This document shows, in pieces, positions 27,213 to 27,214 of a stretch of DNA of 27,214 bases (its first letter is position 1; each line of letters opens with the position of its first letter). Location of the stretch: positions 1-27,214 of the IMG/VR virus record IMGVR_UViG_3300035430_000143; one strand, 5' to 3'. Under the pieces are notes generated by a model, which was not told the origin of the DNA, ran no database searches, and was given only the letters and a program-made list of their open reading frames with translations. The translations under genes were made by a program, and so were the position numbers. The stretch is from a virus.

Positions 27213-27214
27213 AA

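Overview
The window is a piece of a tailed-phage genome (Caudoviricetes, podovirus morphotype) or of an assembled viral contig. It holds no rRNA or tRNA genes and no bacterial housekeeping genes. The head and tail proteins are of phage T7 type, and several small proteins are of kinds I know from marine phages (the DUF6321-like and DUF5872-like proteins, and the MAVNASGNYTKP and MPMGKGTYG proteins). A marine bacterial host, perhaps alphaproteobacterial, is an inference. No RNA polymerase, DNA polymerase, helicase, primase or integrase is visible here, so lifestyle and exact lineage cannot be fixed.

Layout. (1) Positions 1-19948, minus strand: the packaging and virion block, transcribed right to left. 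Its order is small terminase, a cassette of eight small genes, large terminase, a charged Glu/Lys-rich protein, portal, a Bbp19-like protein, scaffold, a GNAT-like gp13-type protein, major capsid, a small head protein, tail adaptor (gp11-like), nozzle (gp12-like), three internal virion/ejection proteins (gp14, gp15 and gp16-like), a gp17-like fibre adaptor and fibre components that run off the left edge. Most junctions are TAATG or ATGA overlaps, so translation is tightly coupled. (2) Positions 19949-20340: a 392-base divergent control region with a polypyrimidine tract, a perfect 19-bp palindrome, an extra half-site and a GC-rich structured leader. (3) Positions 20341-26304, plus strand: an early-type operon. 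It starts with unknown small proteins, then has zinc-finger and HTH proteins and a recombination module (resolvase-like nuclease, YqaJ-type exonuclease, a third PD-(D/E)XK-like protein, ERF annealing protein and an SSB-like protein with a DDIPF tail). (4) Positions 26294-27212, minus strand: a lysis cassette (small membrane protein, 3TM-type holin, M15-type endolysin) that converges on the early operon with an 11-base overlap.

The most unusual material is regulatory and small-gene content. A 14-base core of the palindrome recurs with one mismatch just upstream of the exonuclease. An 11-base sequence occurs three times in the virion block. Strongly structured RNAs fill nearly every gap of the early operon, including mutually exclusive hairpins ahead of the SSB-like gene and a long bulged stem before a UUCG terminator. 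Two different proteins carry SSB-like acidic tips. A four-cysteine protein overlaps the resolvase gene by more than 160 bases in another frame. I see no CRISPR array, insertion sequence or classical defence island.
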